DNA of 64,000 nt from Paraburkholderia sp. BL21I4N1 (GCF_002973525.1 NZ_PVEN01000003.1:575631-639630), one strand, 5' to 3'; counted from the first letter of the stretch, positions 35,380-46,111 are shown. Program-made: numbers and translations. Notes: a model not told the origin generated them from the letters alone.

Positions 35380-38300
35380 TTACTCCGCCGGCCCCGGCGC
35401 CAGCACCTCACGGCTGCCGTTGATGCCCATGGCCGATACCAGCCCAGCAGTTTCCATCTGCTCGACCAGGCGTGCCGCGCGGTTATAGCCGATGCGCAAT
35501 TGCCGCTGCACCGACGAGATCGACGCGCGCCGCGTGCGCACTACGAAAGAGACCGCTTCGTCGTAGAGCGGATCGGCTTCGGCGTCCGGCGATTCGCCGA
35601 ACAGGTCCTGAGCCGCGCCGCCGTCGGTGGCGGGACCGTCGAGAATGCCTTCCTCGTATTGCGGCTCGCCGAACTGCTTCAGATACTCGACGATCCGATG
35701 CACTTCCTCGTCGGCGACGAACGCGCCGTGCACGCGCTGCGGGTAGCCGGTGCCCGGCGGCAGGAATAGCATATCGCCCTGACCGAGCAGCGATTCCGCG
35801 CCCATCTGGTCGAGAATCGTGCGCGAGTCGATTTTGGACGACACCTGGAACGCCACGCGCGTCGGAATGTTCGCCTTGATGAGGCCGGTGATCACGTCGA
35901 CCGACGGCCGCTGCGTCGCCAGAATCAGGTGGATGCCGGCCGCGCGCGCTTTCTGCGCGAGCCGCGCGATCAGTTCCTCGATCTTCTTGCCGGCCACCAT
36001 CATCAGGTCGGCCAACTCGTCGATCACCACCACGATCAACGGCAGCGGCGCGAGCGGCTCGGGCGCTTCCGGCGTCAGCGAGAACGGATTGCCCAGCTTC
36101 TTGCCCTTGGCTTCGGTGTCGCGGATTTTCTGGTTGAAACCGGGCAGGTTACGCACGCCGACCGCGGACATCAGGCGGTAGCGTTTTTCCATTTCGCCGA
36201 CACACCAGTTCAGCGCGTTGGCCGCCAGCTTCATATCCGTGACGACCGGCGCGAGCAGATGCGGAATGCCTTCGTAGACCGACAGTTCCAGCATTTTCGG
36301 GTCGATCATGATGAGGCGCACTTCCTCGGGCGTCGCCTTGTAGAGCAGCGAGCAGATCATCGCGTTGATCGCGACCGACTTGCCCGAACCCGTGGTGCCC
36401 GCCACCAGCATGTGCGGCGCCTTCGCCAGATCGGCGACCACCGGATGGCCGGTGATGTCCTTGCCCATGGCGAGCGTCAGTTGCGAATGCGAGTTCTGAT
36501 AGACGCTCGCTTCGAGGATTTCGGACAGACGGATGGTTTGCCGTTTCGCGTTCGGCAGTTCGAGACCCATGCAGGTCTTGCCGGGAATCGTCTCGACCAC
36601 GCGGATCGACGTGAGGCCGAGGCCGCGCGACAGATCCTTCATCAGGCCGACGATCTGACTGCCGCGCACGCCGAGCGCCGGTTCCACTTCGAAGCGCGTG
36701 ATGACCGGACCGGCCGACGCGCCGACCACGGTGACCGGCACCTTGAACTCTTGCAGACGCTGTTCGATCAGCAGACCGGTTTCGATCAGCTTTTCTTCGG
36801 AGACGGGTTCGATGTCGATGTCGGCGGGCGCGAGCAGGTCGAGGGTCGGAAGTTCGACCGTCGATGCGGCGGGGGCGCGGAATTCGAAACCGTTGGCCGG
36901 GCTGTGGCCGCGTAGGGGCGGGCGCTGGGGAGCGGGGGAGGCTTCCGCGGGTTCAGTCGGTTCGACGGACTCGGCGCACTCGACGGACTCGATCGGGCCG
37001 GTGGACTCAATCGGCTCAATGGATTCAACAGGTCCGACGGAGCCGGCGGATTCGACCGGCAATGCTGACGGCACAGCCGTCCCTACTTGCGTCGCGAACG
37101 GCAAGCGGATTACGTTCGATGCCGGCGCCGCTTCGCTCGCCAACGGCGCCGCGTGCGATGGCGCGGCCGCATCGTTGAGGGTTTCCCACGGCGCGAGCGG
37201 CTTCGGGATGACGACCTCGGCAACCGGCGCAGGCGTTGTGGATTGCGGCTGAACGACCGGCTCGCGGTTGGTCGGGTGTGTTGTTGTCGCCGTACTGACT
37301 GGCGTCGCCGTTTCAGATGTCGCTACATGCGAACGCTCCGTCACCTGGCCGACCGGTTGCGCGTCTTCGACGTCCGCGTCCGTCACGTTTTCGGTATGAA
37401 GGAGGGATGGCGTTGCTTCGGCTTCCGCGTCTTCCTCGACGTCTAACGGAGACTCGTTGTCCGAGGTCTCGCTCTGTTGCAAGCGGGCCGCAAAGATCTG
37501 GAACGGCGTGGGGGTGGCGACGGGAACGACAGTGTGTGACGCGGGCGTGACGGCAACTGTGGGAGTGAACGAAGTCACGGGCGTCGGCGGCGTTGCCGGC
37601 GCGTGTGAGGAGTCGGCAACCGATGTCGGCGCCGCCGACGATCCGGTGACGGACGTATCCGCTGCCGATGCAGGCGCCATGACCGGCACGAATGCCGGGG
37701 CGGCTGTCAACGGCGTGTGAATGACCGGCGGTTCGATCGGCCATTGCACGACGGTTTCGGCGTCGGTTTTGGTGTTGGCTTGGGTGTCAACGTCAACGCC
37801 AATGTCGGCGTGGGCTTCAGTTTCGGCGTGACCGCCAACGTCGGCGTGCGAGGCAACGTCAACGCGAGCGTCAGCGTCGAGCGGCGCATCAAACGCGCTG
37901 TGCGCGTGCCGTTCTGCAAGCGGTATCGCGGACCCAGCTTCGGTCTGCTCCATTTCGACTGCGGATTGCGCCGGGTGAGCATGCTCAACTCCGGGCGAGA
38001 CTGCCGCATTTGACGGTCCCGTGCCGAGCTTGGCATGGTCCGCGCCGTTGGTACGCGCGAGGCTCACGCCGGCGATGTCGGTCCAGCGCGCGGTGTTTTC
38101 CGCGATGCTGCGCAGCGTCTCCTCGACGCTCGCGGGCGGTGCGACTTTTTGCGTCGTCGGCATGGGTCGCGTGTAGCCGGACCCGACGGGGCGACGGGTG
38201 CTTGCCGTCGACATCGCGATGTCGGCACGCGGCGCAACCGGCGACGGTTGTCGCTGCACGGTGGCGCGATTGATCGGACCCGCCGGATTCGCCGAGCTCT

Positions 38301-39306
38301 GGCCCGCCGACGGACGACCCATCTGGACTGCGGCGTTCCTGACGGAACCCGCGGCCGTGTTCGCGGGTGAGTTTGTAAAAGCGTTGCCGGCCGTGCGAGG
38401 CGCGGTGCGCGTCGCAGCCGCGCTCATGGCGTGCGCCGCTTTTGCGGCACCGGCTTGAGCGGCGGCAGCGCTTGGGACACCTGCCAGACCTGCTGCGCCA
38501 GCAGCCGGCCTTTGCTCACGCAACCATCCCGCCGGCGCGACCGGCTCGGCGGGCATCCACGCGGCCTTATCCTCGGTCGATTTTTGGGCAGGCATTTGCG
38601 CTTGCCGCGGCGGCGTCGCAACCCCCGTACGCAACACCGGTTCCGCCGGCTGCGGCGCGCGGGCCCGCGGCGGCGTCGCGCCGGCACGCCAACTCGCGCC
38701 GGCATTCCGCGGGGCCGCCTCCTTGGCGGCGGTGGCAGCGCTCGCCGCACCGGTACCCGTCGCCACATCCGCACCACGCCCACGCGCCGGCGGCCGCCAC
38801 ACTGTCGGCCGCGCATAGCGCCCATTCGTCCTCGGCGCCATCGTATTCGTGGTCGGCGACACATGCGACGACAAACCCTCATCGACGCTGCGATGCCGCC
38901 GCGCTTCTTCGTCGCGTTTAGCCAGCCCGCGCGACAAACCCAACCCGAACGCGCCATCGGCCCACACCGCGACATCGCGCCAGCGGAAATCGATCAGCCA
39001 GGGCAGGCTGATGCCGAGCAGCGCCAGTGCCGCCAGCGGCGTGCCGATATGCCCGAGCAGATGGCCGAAGCCCGCGGCCAGCGCGTGGCCGAAACCGTTC
39101 ACGCCGAGCACGCCGATGAGCGACGCCTCCAGCGTGCAACTCGCTACCATCACGCAGACGAAGCCGAGCCACAGCCGGATCGTGCCCGGACCGCGCAAAC
39201 CCGCGCCGCCCGGCAGCACCGACTTCACGAGACGCCACAAAAGAGGAATGAACCAGACGGCCGACCCGCCGAACCAGCCGAAAACTACCGTGTGCATGCT
39301 AGACAT
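35380..39306 (-). CDS. ftsK: FtsK/SpoIIIE-family DNA translocase with long linker
   Basis: 1308 residues from the ATG at 39306 (a TTG immediately before it and an ATG at 39297 are alternatives). Residues 1-110 hold three to four membrane helices ([37 protein letters not shown]). Residues about 140-820 are a low-complexity Ala/Pro/Thr/Glu/Val linker. The motor follows with Walker [17 protein letters not shown] near residue 970, Walker [15 protein letters not shown] and [15 protein letters not shown], then a winged-helix gamma domain ([20 protein letters not shown]) that reads KOPS. The role is chromosome dimer resolution and septal DNA pumping. The linker carries two tracts built from short DNA repeats, listed separately. 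Confidence 0.95.
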   Translation of the reverse strand: MSSMHTVVFGWFGGSAVWFIPLLWRLVKSVLPGGAGLRGPGTIRLWLGFVCVMVASCTLEASLIGVLGVNGFGHALAAGFGHLLGHIGTPLAALALLGISLPWLIDFRWRDVAVWADGAFGLGLSRGLAKRDEEARRHRSVDEGLSSHVSPTTNTMAPRTNGRYARPTVWRPPARGRGADVATGTGAASAATAAKEAAPRNAGASWRAGATPPRARAPQPAEPVLRTGVATPPRQAQMPAQKSTEDKAAWMPAEPVAPAGWLREQRPAAGAAGLAGVPSAAAAQAGAAKAAHAMSAAATRTAPRTAGNAFTNSPANTAAGSVRNAAVQMGRPSAGQSSANPAGPINRATVQRQPSPVAPRADIAMSTASTRRPVGSGYTRPMPTTQKVAPPASVEETLRSIAENTARWTDIAGVSLARTNGADHAKLGTGPSNAAVSPGVEHAHPAQSAVEMEQTEAGSAIPLAERHAHSAFDAPLDADARVDVASHADVGGHAETEAHADIGVDVDTQANTKTDAETVVQWPIEPPVIHTPLTAAPAFVPVMAPASAADTSVTGSSAAPTSVADSSHAPATPPTPVTSFTPTVAVTPASHTVVPVATPTPFQIFAARLQQSETSDNESPLDVEEDAEAEATPSLLHTENVTDADVEDAQPVGQVTERSHVATSETATPVSTATTTHPTNREPVVQPQSTTPAPVAEVVIPKPLAPWETLNDAAAPSHAAPLASEAAPASNVIRLPFATQVGTAVPSALPVESAGSVGPVESIEPIESTGPIESVECAESVEPTEPAEASPAPQRPPLRGHSPANGFEFRAPAASTVELPTLDLLAPADIDIEPVSEEKLIETGLLIEQRLQEFKVPVTVVGASAGPVITRFEVEPALGVRGSQIVGLMKDLSRGLGLTSIRVVETIPGKTCMGLELPNAKRQTIRLSEILEASVYQNSHSQLTLAMGKDITGHPVVADLAKAPHMLVAGTTGSGKSVAINAMICSLLYKATPEEVRLIMIDPKMLELSVYEGIPHLLAPVVTDMKLAANALNWCVGEMEKRYRLMSAVGVRNLPGFNQKIRDTEAKGKKLGNPFSLTPEAPEPLAPLPLIVVVIDELADLMMVAGKKIEELIARLAQKARAAGIHLILATQRPSVDVITGLIKANIPTRVAFQVSSKIDSRTILDQMGAESLLGQGDMLFLPPGTGYPQRVHGAFVADEEVHRIVEYLKQFGEPQYEEGILDGPATDGGAAQDLFGESPDAEADPLYDEAVSFVVRTRRASISSVQRQLRIGYNRAARLVEQMETAGLVSAMGINGSREVLAPGPAE
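36950..37060 (-). repeat. Degenerate repeats coding Val-Glu-Ser units in the FtsK linker
   Basis: A tract of degenerate GGACTCGAC/GGATTCAAC-type words. On the coding strand it gives repeated VES, IES and VEP units (for example [20 protein letters not shown]) at about residues 749-785. The drift between units suggests old repeat expansion. Confidence 0.75.
37751..37882 (-). repeat. 6-bp-periodic repeat tract in the FtsK linker
   Basis: About 22 degenerate hexamer units with the plus-strand forms GGCGTC, AACGTC and GGTGTT. The coding strand reads an alternating acidic dipeptide pattern ([20 protein letters not shown]) at about residues 475-518; the opposite strand would read (Gly/Asn-Val)n. 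Confidence 0.8.
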
Positions 39307-39435
39307 CAACGAATGACGGACGCGCGAGAACGCAATCCGTCGAGTTTAAACCGGCGAAGCCAGTGGCTCCGAAAGCAGACGCAAGCGAACTCGCGTCGAA
39401 GGGAAACCGGTGCGTTGCCGCGCGCCGCGCACCGT

Positions 39436-40023
39436 TCATTTAGCGCTGCGGTCGAACGTCAGCGTATCGCCGTTATCGAGCACCAGTTGCATCTGCTGCG
39501 GAGCGCGCATCTGTACGCCGGTACGATCGATATGCGTCAGCGCGTTCAGATACGCGCCTTCGATCTGGCCGCCCGGCGTCATGCACGCCATACGCGTGCC
39601 GCCCAGCGTGCCGAAACTCAGCTTGCCGTCTTTCAGCCCATACGAACCCATGTAGCGGTTGCAACCGGAAAAGCCGCTCGCGTGCCGCTGACCTTTGTCG
39701 GTGGAGAGCGAGAGTGTGATCGGCGCGCCCTGATCGGCGGACGGAATCGCGCGCGCCGTGCCGTCGGCCTGCTTCCAGCCGCTCAATACCCAGCTCGTGT
39801 CGTCGAGCAATTGGGTGGCGGCGGGATTGAACGGATCGGGCGCCGCGGCTTCCGAATCGGGATGCTTCGGGATCGCGCAGGCGCTCAACAGCGCGGCGAC
39901 TCCCAGCCCGGCGAAAACCGTGCGCGCATGAGGAACAAAACGCGAAGCAAATCGCGGAGCCAAATACGAGATGAAAGGTGAGGTAAAGCGCGCAATACGT
40001 CGCGCGGAGGAGCTTTGGAGCAT
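39436..40023 (-). CDS. META-domain lipoprotein (HslJ-like)
   Basis: 195 residues from MLQSSSARR, chosen for a GAGGA Shine-Dalgarno; the frame is open 23 codons further. An unusually long basic N-region precedes the lipoprotein signal VFAGLGVAALLSAC, with lipidated Cys in LSAC. The mature part carries one META domain: LLDDTSWVLSGWK, then GCNRYMGSYGLKDGKLSFG and ACMTPGGQIEGAYLNAL. META/HslJ proteins are small outer-membrane or periplasmic proteins linked to heat shock or novobiocin response in E. coli; the mechanism is unknown. Confidence 0.85.
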   Translation of the reverse strand: MLQSSSARRIARFTSPFISYLAPRFASRFVPHARTVFAGLGVAALLSACAIPKHPDSEAAAPDPFNPAATQLLDDTSWVLSGWKQADGTARAIPSADQGAPITLSLSTDKGQRHASGFSGCNRYMGSYGLKDGKLSFGTLGGTRMACMTPGGQIEGAYLNALTHIDRTGVQMRAPQQMQLVLDNGDTLTFDRSAK

Positions 40024-40264
40024 GGCGTCGTTCCTCTTCAAACTGGCGAAGGCGTAAGGGTAACGCACTAAGCTCGCCGCACGCGAGCGCAACGGCGTGC
40101 AAAGCGCTTAATCGGGCCGTTGGCGGATCGGTCCGCGGCGCGCCCGCGCGCCCCACGCGCGGATCAAAATGCAGCCGCCGCGAGCAAGGCGCGGCGAGGG
40201 GCCAGCATGTTAACATCGTGTTCTATCCAATCCCACCCTCATCCGACTTTTATCTGGAGACTCC

Positions 40265-41485
40265 ATGCAGATCGGCCAACGGATCGGCACGCCCCTTTCT
40301 GAATCCGCCACGCGCGTCATGCTGCTCGGCGCCGGCGAACTCGGCAAGGAAGTGATCATCGCGCTGCAACGGCTGGGCGTCGAAGTGATCGCCGTCGACC
40401 GTTATCCGAACGCGCCGGGCCACCAGGTCGCGCATCGCGCCCACGTGATCGACATGACCGACCACGCCGCGCTGCGCGCGCTGGTCGAGCAGGAGCGTCC
40501 GCACCTGATCGTCCCCGAGATCGAAGCGATCGCGACCGAGGCGCTCGCCGCGATCGAAACCGACGGTCTGGCCGAAGTGATCCCGACCGCGCGCGCCACG
40601 CAGCTCACCATGAACCGCGAAGGCATCCGCCGTCTGGCTGCGGAAGAACTCGGCTTGCCGACCTCGCCGTACGCGTTCGCGGATTCGCTCGACGAACTGC
40701 GCGCCGGCATCGCCAAAGTCGGCTATCCGTGCGTGGTGAAGCCGGTCATGTCGTCGTCGGGCAAGGGCCAGTCGGTGCTGAAGAGCGACGCCGACGTCGA
40801 ACCCGCGTGGCAATACGCCATGGCCGGCGGCCGCGTGAATCACGGCCGCGTGATCGTCGAAGGGTTTATCGACTTCGAGTACGAAATCACGCAGTTGACG
40901 GTGCGCGCCATTAACCCGGCGAGCGGCGCGGTCAGCACGTATTTCTGCGACCCGATCGGCCACGTGCAGGTGGCGGGCGACTACGTCGAATCGTGGCAGC
41001 CGCAGCCCATGAGCCCGCTCGCGCTCCAACGTTCGCGCGAAGTCGCGGAGAAAGTCACAACAGCGCTCGGCGGCCGTGGCCTGTTCGGCGTCGAGCTGTT
41101 CGTGCGCGGCGACGAGGTGTGGTTCTCGGAAGTCAGCCCGCGTCCGCATGACACGGGGCTGGTCACGCTGTGCTCGCAGCGCTTTTCGGAGTTCGAATTG
41201 CACGCGCGCGCCATTCTCGGTTTGCCGGTGGATACGTCGCTGCGGGCGCCGGGGGCGTCGGCGGTCATTTACGGCGGTCTGGACGAAACCGGCATCGCGT
41301 TCGAAGGCGTCGCGGCTGCGTTGGCCGTGCCCAATGCGGATCTGCGGCTGTTCGGCAAGCCGGAAAGTTTTATCAAGCGTCGCATGGGCGTGGCGCTCGC
41401 CACCGGCGAGCATCTCGACGAAGCCCGTGCGCGCGCGAAGCAGGCCGCGGCGGCGGTGCGGCCGGTGTCAACCCAGTCGAAGTGA
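40265..41485 (+). CDS. purT: Formate-dependent phosphoribosylglycinamide formyltransferase
   Basis: 406 residues, ATP-grasp superfamily. It formylates GAR using formate and ATP, the third step of purine synthesis and an alternative to folate-dependent PurN. Motifs: [20 protein letters not shown] at the N-terminus, [20 protein letters not shown], the ATP-grasp stretch [19 protein letters not shown] and the metal site [16 protein letters not shown]. The gene is preceded by a 241-bp gap and is not in a purine operon. Confidence 0.96.
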   Translation: MQIGQRIGTPLSESATRVMLLGAGELGKEVIIALQRLGVEVIAVDRYPNAPGHQVAHRAHVIDMTDHAALRALVEQERPHLIVPEIEAIATEALAAIETDGLAEVIPTARATQLTMNREGIRRLAAEELGLPTSPYAFADSLDELRAGIAKVGYPCVVKPVMSSSGKGQSVLKSDADVEPAWQYAMAGGRVNHGRVIVEGFIDFEYEITQLTVRAINPASGAVSTYFCDPIGHVQVAGDYVESWQPQPMSPLALQRSREVAEKVTTALGGRGLFGVELFVRGDEVWFSEVSPRPHDTGLVTLCSQRFSEFELHARAILGLPVDTSLRAPGASAVIYGGLDETGIAFEGVAAALAVPNADLRLFGKPESFIKRRMGVALATGEHLDEARARAKQAAAAVRPVSTQSK

Positions 41486-41618
41486 GGTCGAACAAGGCTA
41501 CGCGAAACAGGGCGAACGAAAGCACGGCGACGCGTGTCTATGTGCCATACAGTCCGCCTTGTGCGCGGTGTCGCGCGCCGGGCCCGAATCGTTGAGGCAA
41601 GTGTAAGAAGAGGTAGGC

Positions 41619-41900
41619 ATGGTGCAGGGATTCCGTAGCAAGCAGTCGCGCAGTCACGTCGAGTTTGAGTCCGGGTCCGACGCACGTGTCGAGTCTGGTT
41701 CCCGTGCTGGAAAACAGCGTGGCATGGCCGGGCGGTTGGGCGCACTGAGCGTGCTGCTCGCGTTGAGTGCCGGTCTGACAGGTTGCGGTCTCGCGGCCGC
41801 GCCGTGCCGGGTTGCGTCGGCGGGGCTGAAGATCGTGCCGCTGGTCGGGCACGTCGCCGCCGCGCCGACCGACGCGTGCGCGAATGTGATCGATCCGTAA
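41619..41900 (+). CDS. Small lipoprotein (DUF6726-like)
   Basis: 93 residues. The Shine-Dalgarno AAGAGG (41608-41613) supports the start at 41619, which places about 38 polar residues before the hydrophobic core LGALSVLLALSAGLTGCGLA. The lipobox is LTGC and the mature part is only about 37 residues (RVASAGLKIVPLVGHVAAAP). An ATG at 41724, nearer the signal core, would give a more usual N-region. It resembles a short Burkholderiaceae lipoprotein family of unknown function. Its neighbour is also an exported protein. Confidence 0.65.
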   Translation: MVQGFRSKQSRSHVEFESGSDARVESGSRAGKQRGMAGRLGALSVLLALSAGLTGCGLAAAPCRVASAGLKIVPLVGHVAAAPTDACANVIDP

Positions 41901-42040
41901 GCACGGCGTCGGCGATGTGGCAAGCGAAGGCGATGTCGGGGCGCGTCATGCGGTCGCGCTGCGTGTCGGCGTCGTGCGCAGCATCGGCCCCGCGCCACGC
42001 GCCTGCGGCAAGCGGCAAGCGGCAACTAACGAGGCTTCCT

Positions 42041-42409
42041 ATGAAGAAATGGCTTGTTGCAGTCACTACCGCGGCCGGTCTCACGGCGCTCTATGGCAAT
42101 GCGTGCGCCGAACCGTTACGCCTCGCCGAGATTCAGACCAAAAACCGTCAGACGCATAAATACACCTGTGCTACCGGCAAGATTCTGCAAGTCACTTACT
42201 GGAACACGGCCAACGGGCAGAGTTTCGCGCTCGTGCCGGTGAAGGGCCAGCAACTGCTGTTCGTCAACACACTGTCGGCCTCGGGCGCGAAATACCAGGC
42301 CGGCAGCTATACGTGGTGGACCAAGGGACCGCGCGCCGACCTGTACGATGCGACCGACGGCGAGAACGCACCGCCCATGCTGTCGGACTGCGTCACCATC
42401 AATCGCTGA
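42041..42409 (+). CDS. MliC/PliC-type lysozyme inhibitor-like periplasmic protein
   Basis: 122 residues from MKKWLVAVTTAAGL, with a signal peptide cleaved after NACA. The mature domain follows the MliC pattern: HKYTCATGKILQVTYWNT with the conserved Cys, the loop ANGQSFALVPVKGQQLLF and SASGAKYQAGSYTWWTKG, whose Ser-containing loop and Lys region reach into the lysozyme active site in known members. A second Cys near the end (SDCVTINR) could pair with the first. It has no lipobox, so it is the soluble PliC-like form. Likely role: protection from C-type lysozyme. Confidence 0.85.
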   Translation: MKKWLVAVTTAAGLTALYGNACAEPLRLAEIQTKNRQTHKYTCATGKILQVTYWNTANGQSFALVPVKGQQLLFVNTLSASGAKYQAGSYTWWTKGPRADLYDATDGENAPPMLSDCVTINR

Positions 42410-42620
42410 ACGCCATGCGGCGGCCTTGCCTGTCAACGCCGCCTGGTTTGTCTGCCTCCCCCGCGTCACCTGTCTTTCGCCGCGCGGCACTGCCCGCCCG
42501 CACACATCCTTTCCGTTCGAGTAGTAAGCTGTCCGGCGTGGCATTGCAGCGCGCCGTTCCGCCATGCCGCGTGTTGTTCGCGCGGCTGCCGTCGTCTTCG
42601 ATCGTCCGTATCGTCGTTAT

Positions 42621-42647
42621 TGTCCGTTTTGTCCGTTTTGTCCGTTC
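42621..42647 (+). repeat. Three tandem 9-bp repeats before the ThDP enzyme gene
   Basis: Three copies of TGTCCGTTT (the last ending in C), 58 bp before the start codon at 42705. Degenerate CGTC-CGT words precede them from 42601. Their position in the 295-bp upstream gap is compatible with an activator site or with leader DNA. Confidence 0.7.
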
Positions 42648-42704
42648 CCGGACCCTGACGGCCGGGCTCACGGCCCGTGTCCGTTTCATCAAGCGAGACC
42701 CTCC

Positions 42705-44357
42705 ATGAAAGCATCGGACCTGTTCGTCAAATCGCTGGAAGCCGAAGGTGTCGAGTACGTGTTCGGCATTCCCGGTGAAGAAAATCTCGATCTGCTCGAA
42801 TCGCTGCGCCGCTCGAAAATCCGTCTGATCCTCACGCGTCACGAACAGGCGGCCGGTTTCATGGCCGCCACTTACGGGCGCCTCACCGGCCGCCTCGGCG
42901 TCTGTCTGGCCACGCTCGGCCCGGGCGCGACCAACTTCGTGACCGCCGCGGCGTACGCGCAGCTCGGCGGCATGCCGATGTTGATGGTCACCGGCCAGAA
43001 GCCGATCAAATCGAGCAAGCAGGGCCATTTCCAGATCGTCGACGTGGTGCGGATGATGGAGCCCCTCACCAAGTACACGCGGCAGATCGTCTCGATCGGC
43101 AATATTCCGGCGGCGGTGCGCGAAGCGGTGCGGCAGGCCGAAGAAGAGCGGCCCGGCGCGACGCACCTCGAATTGCCCGAGGATGTCGCGCATGAAGAGG
43201 GCGACGGCAAGCCGATCCCGAAGAGCTTCAGTCGCCGTCCGGTGGCCGAGGAAAAAGCGGTGGCGCGCGCGGTCGAGGCGATCAAGAGCGCGAAGCATCC
43301 ACTGCTGATGATCGGCGCGGGGGGAAATCGCAAAACCACCACCAAGATGCTGCGCGAGTTCGTCGACCAGACCGGCATTCCGTTCTTCACGACGCAGATG
43401 GGCAAGGGCGTGATCGACGAATCGCATCCCATGTGGCTCGGCAATGCGACCTTGTCGGACGGCGACTTCGTGCACCGCGCGATCGATCACGCCGACTGCA
43501 TCATCAACGTCGGTCACGACGTGATCGAGAAGCCGCCGTTCTTCATGCGCAGCGGCGAAGCGGGCGAGAAGACGGTGATTCACGTCAATTTTCTCGGCGC
43601 GGAAGTCGATACGGTGTACTTCCCGCAGATCGAGGTGGTCGGCGATATCGCCAACGCGGTGTGGCAACTGAAGGAAAGTCTCAAGGAGCGTCAGGAGCAT
43701 TGGGACTTCACGCGCTTCAAGGAGATCAAGCAGCACTTCGAGGCGCATCTTGTCAAAGGCCAGCACGACGACCGCTTCCCGATGTACCCGGTGCGGATCG
43801 TCAACGACGTGTACGAGACCACGCCGGTGGACGGCATCGTGTGTCTGGACAACGGCATGTACAAGATCTGGTTCGCCCGCTATTACCGCGCGCACGAACC
43901 GAATTCGCTGCTGCTCGACAACGCGCTGGCCTCGATGGGCGCGGGCTTGCCCTCGGCGATCGCCACCAAGATCGTGCACCCGGACCGTAAGGTCATGGCC
44001 GTGTGCGGCGACGGCGGCTTCATGATGAATTCGCAGGAACTGGAAACGGCGGTGCGCCTGAAGCTCGATCTGGTGATCCTGATTTTGCGCGACGACGCGT
44101 TCGGCATGATCCGCTGGAAGCAGGAAAACATGAATTTCCCGGACTACGGCATGACGCTGGCGAATCCGGATTTTGTGTCCTACGCGGAGAGTTATGGGGC
44201 GAAGGGGCACCGGATCGAATCGGCGGCGGAGTTCGCGCCCTTACTGCGCGAATGCTTCACCACGCCGGGCGTGCATGTGATCGATCTGCCGATCGACTAT
44301 TCGGACAATGAGCGCGTCTTGAACCGCGAAATCAAGCGGTTGAGCGCGCAACTGTAA
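42705..44357 (+). CDS. Acetolactate-synthase-like ThDP-dependent enzyme
   Basis: 550 residues from MKASDLFVKSLEAEGV. Catalytic Glu in LTRHEQAAGFMAATYGR; ThDP/Mg motif GDGGFMMNSQELETAVRLKL with the following DDAFGMIRWKQ. The overall pattern is that of the large subunit of acetolactate synthase (pyruvate condensation). There is no small regulatory subunit next to it, and it is followed 43 bp later by an aldehyde dehydrogenase, so it is probably a catabolic or orphan member rather than IlvB of branched-chain synthesis. The exact substrate is open. Confidence 0.85.
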   Translation: MKASDLFVKSLEAEGVEYVFGIPGEENLDLLESLRRSKIRLILTRHEQAAGFMAATYGRLTGRLGVCLATLGPGATNFVTAAAYAQLGGMPMLMVTGQKPIKSSKQGHFQIVDVVRMMEPLTKYTRQIVSIGNIPAAVREAVRQAEEERPGATHLELPEDVAHEEGDGKPIPKSFSRRPVAEEKAVARAVEAIKSAKHPLLMIGAGGNRKTTTKMLREFVDQTGIPFFTTQMGKGVIDESHPMWLGNATLSDGDFVHRAIDHADCIINVGHDVIEKPPFFMRSGEAGEKTVIHVNFLGAEVDTVYFPQIEVVGDIANAVWQLKESLKERQEHWDFTRFKEIKQHFEAHLVKGQHDDRFPMYPVRIVNDVYETTPVDGIVCLDNGMYKIWFARYYRAHEPNSLLLDNALASMGAGLPSAIATKIVHPDRKVMAVCGDGGFMMNSQELETAVRLKLDLVILILRDDAFGMIRWKQENMNFPDYGMTLANPDFVSYAESYGAKGHRIESAAEFAPLLRECFTTPGVHVIDLPIDYSDNERVLNREIKRLSAQL

Positions 44358-44400
44358 GCACTGTCAGCCCTGTCAGGCATCGGAACAAGGAGAGCGCGTC

Positions 44401-45837
44401 ATGTTGAACAAGACTTACCCGTACTACCTCGCCAACGAAGCAGTGGCGGCCAACACCGATCTCGAAGTCACCGACAAATTCAGCGGCGAAGTGGCCACCC
44501 GTGTGGCCATGGCCGACGCCGCCGCGATCGACCAGGCAATCGGCCACGCGGTGGCGGCGATGCCGGCCATGCGCGTCTTTCCGCCGTTCAAGCGCCAGGC
44601 GGTGCTCGAACATTGCGTGAAGCGCTTTCGCGAGCGTTACGACGAACTGGCGCTCGCGCTGTGCATTGAAGCCGGCAAGCCGATCAACGACTCGCGGGGC
44701 GAGGTCACACGGCTGATCGACACGTTCAAGGTAGCCGCGGAGGAATCGGTGCGGATCGACGGCGAGATCATCAATCTGGAGATTTCGCCGCGCGCCAAGG
44801 GCTATCACGGCTATGTGAAGCGTGTGCCGATCGGGCCGTGTTCGTTTATTTCGCCGTTCAATTTCCCGTTGAACCTGACCGCGCACAAGGTGGCGCCCGC
44901 GATCGCGGCGGGCGTGCCGTTCGTGCTGAAGCCGGCGAGCCGCACACCGGTCGGCGCGCTGATCATGGGCGAGATTCTGGCGGAAACCGATCTGCCGAAG
45001 GGCGCGTTTTCGATTCTGCCGGCGCATCGCGACGGCGCGGATCTGTTCACCACCGACGAGCGTTTCAAGCTGCTCTCGTTCACCGGCTCGCCGGCGGTGG
45101 GCTGGGAGTTGAAGAAGAAAGCCGGTAAAAAGAAGGTCATTCTGGAGCTGGGCGGCAACGCGGCCGCGATCGTCGACGGCGATCAGGGCGGCAAGCTCGA
45201 CTACGTGGTCGACCGGCTGGCGTTCGGCGCGTTCTATCAGTCGGGGCAGAGCTGTATCGGCGTGCAGCGGATTCTGGTGCATGCCAGCCTGTACGACGCG
45301 CTGCGCGAGAAGCTGATCGCGAAGACGAAGTCGCTGATCATGGGCGATCCGAAGGACGAAAAGACCTTCGTGGGCCCGATGATCTCCGAATCCGAGTCCA
45401 AACGGCTCGCCGGCTGGATGGACGGCGCGGTGCAGGCGGGCGCGAAGATCGTCGCCGGCGGCAAGGTGGAGGGCGCGATGTTCGAAGCCACGCTGCTCGA
45501 GGATGTGAAGCGCGATAGCGACCTGTATCGCAAGGAAGCGTTCGGCCCGGTGGCGATCCTCGAGCGTTTCGACGACTTCGGCGCGGCGCTCGCCACGGTC
45601 AACGACAGCGACTTCGGCCTGCAAGCCGGCATCTTCACGGATTCGCTGGCGAACGCACACCGCGCGTGGGACGAACTCGACGTGGGCGGCGTGGTGATCA
45701 ACGACGTGCCGTCGTTCCGGGTCGACAACATGCCGTACGGCGGCGTGAAGGATTCCGGGCTGGGGCGCGAAGGCGTGCGCTACGCGATCGAGGACATGAC
45801 TGAAATGCGCCTGATGGTGATGCGCGAAACCTGGTAG
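44401..45837 (+). CDS. NAD(P)-dependent aldehyde dehydrogenase
   Basis: 478 residues, ALDH superfamily. Asn in ISPFNFPLNLTAHKVAPA, Glu in VILELGGNAAAIVDG, nucleophile Cys in YQSGQSCIGVQR and the end motif GGVKDSGLGREGVRYA. It resembles the lactaldehyde / non-phosphorylating GAPDH / phosphonoacetaldehyde dehydrogenase branch. The 43-bp spacing after the ThDP enzyme and shared strand indicate an operon in which the first enzyme's product or a related aldehyde may be oxidised. Substrate not determined. Confidence 0.88.
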   Translation: MLNKTYPYYLANEAVAANTDLEVTDKFSGEVATRVAMADAAAIDQAIGHAVAAMPAMRVFPPFKRQAVLEHCVKRFRERYDELALALCIEAGKPINDSRGEVTRLIDTFKVAAEESVRIDGEIINLEISPRAKGYHGYVKRVPIGPCSFISPFNFPLNLTAHKVAPAIAAGVPFVLKPASRTPVGALIMGEILAETDLPKGAFSILPAHRDGADLFTTDERFKLLSFTGSPAVGWELKKKAGKKKVILELGGNAAAIVDGDQGGKLDYVVDRLAFGAFYQSGQSCIGVQRILVHASLYDALREKLIAKTKSLIMGDPKDEKTFVGPMISESESKRLAGWMDGAVQAGAKIVAGGKVEGAMFEATLLEDVKRDSDLYRKEAFGPVAILERFDDFGAALATVNDSDFGLQAGIFTDSLANAHRAWDELDVGGVVINDVPSFRVDNMPYGGVKDSGLGREGVRYAIEDMTEMRLMVMRETW

Positions 45838-45935
45838 GCGCGGGGCAATGGCGGCTAGCTTCCGGTGAGCGCGGACTGTCACGGAACTGTCGCCTGCGCG
45901 CACTACGCTCGCCAGCGAGGCGCGGCGGTGTTTTG

Positions 45936-45965
45936 CCGGTGTGCGCCGGTGTGCGCCGGTGTGTG
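45936..45965. repeat. Three tandem 10-bp repeats
   Basis: CCGGTGTGCG twice, then CCGGTGTGTG, followed to 45989 by decayed versions (GCAGTGTGTT, GGCGGTGTTT). It lies between the aldehyde dehydrogenase stop and the rhlE promoter. Confidence 0.8.
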
Positions 45966-46111
45966 GCAGTGTGTTGGCGGTGTTTGCCGGAACTCGCCGG
46001 GTTGGCGGGCATGCGGAGCGCGTTGCCGGTACCCGAACGGCGAGCGGCGACGCGGCTTTCGCCGGCGTAAGCAGAAAGCCGGCAGATGCGCCATGAGTGT
46101 TTTTGCTGAAG

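Noticed and set aside
37717..38013. A Gly/Val/Asn-repeat protein on the plus strand
   Set aside because: It is the antisense reading of the hexamer tract in the FtsK linker, open only because the repeat contains no stop in any frame.
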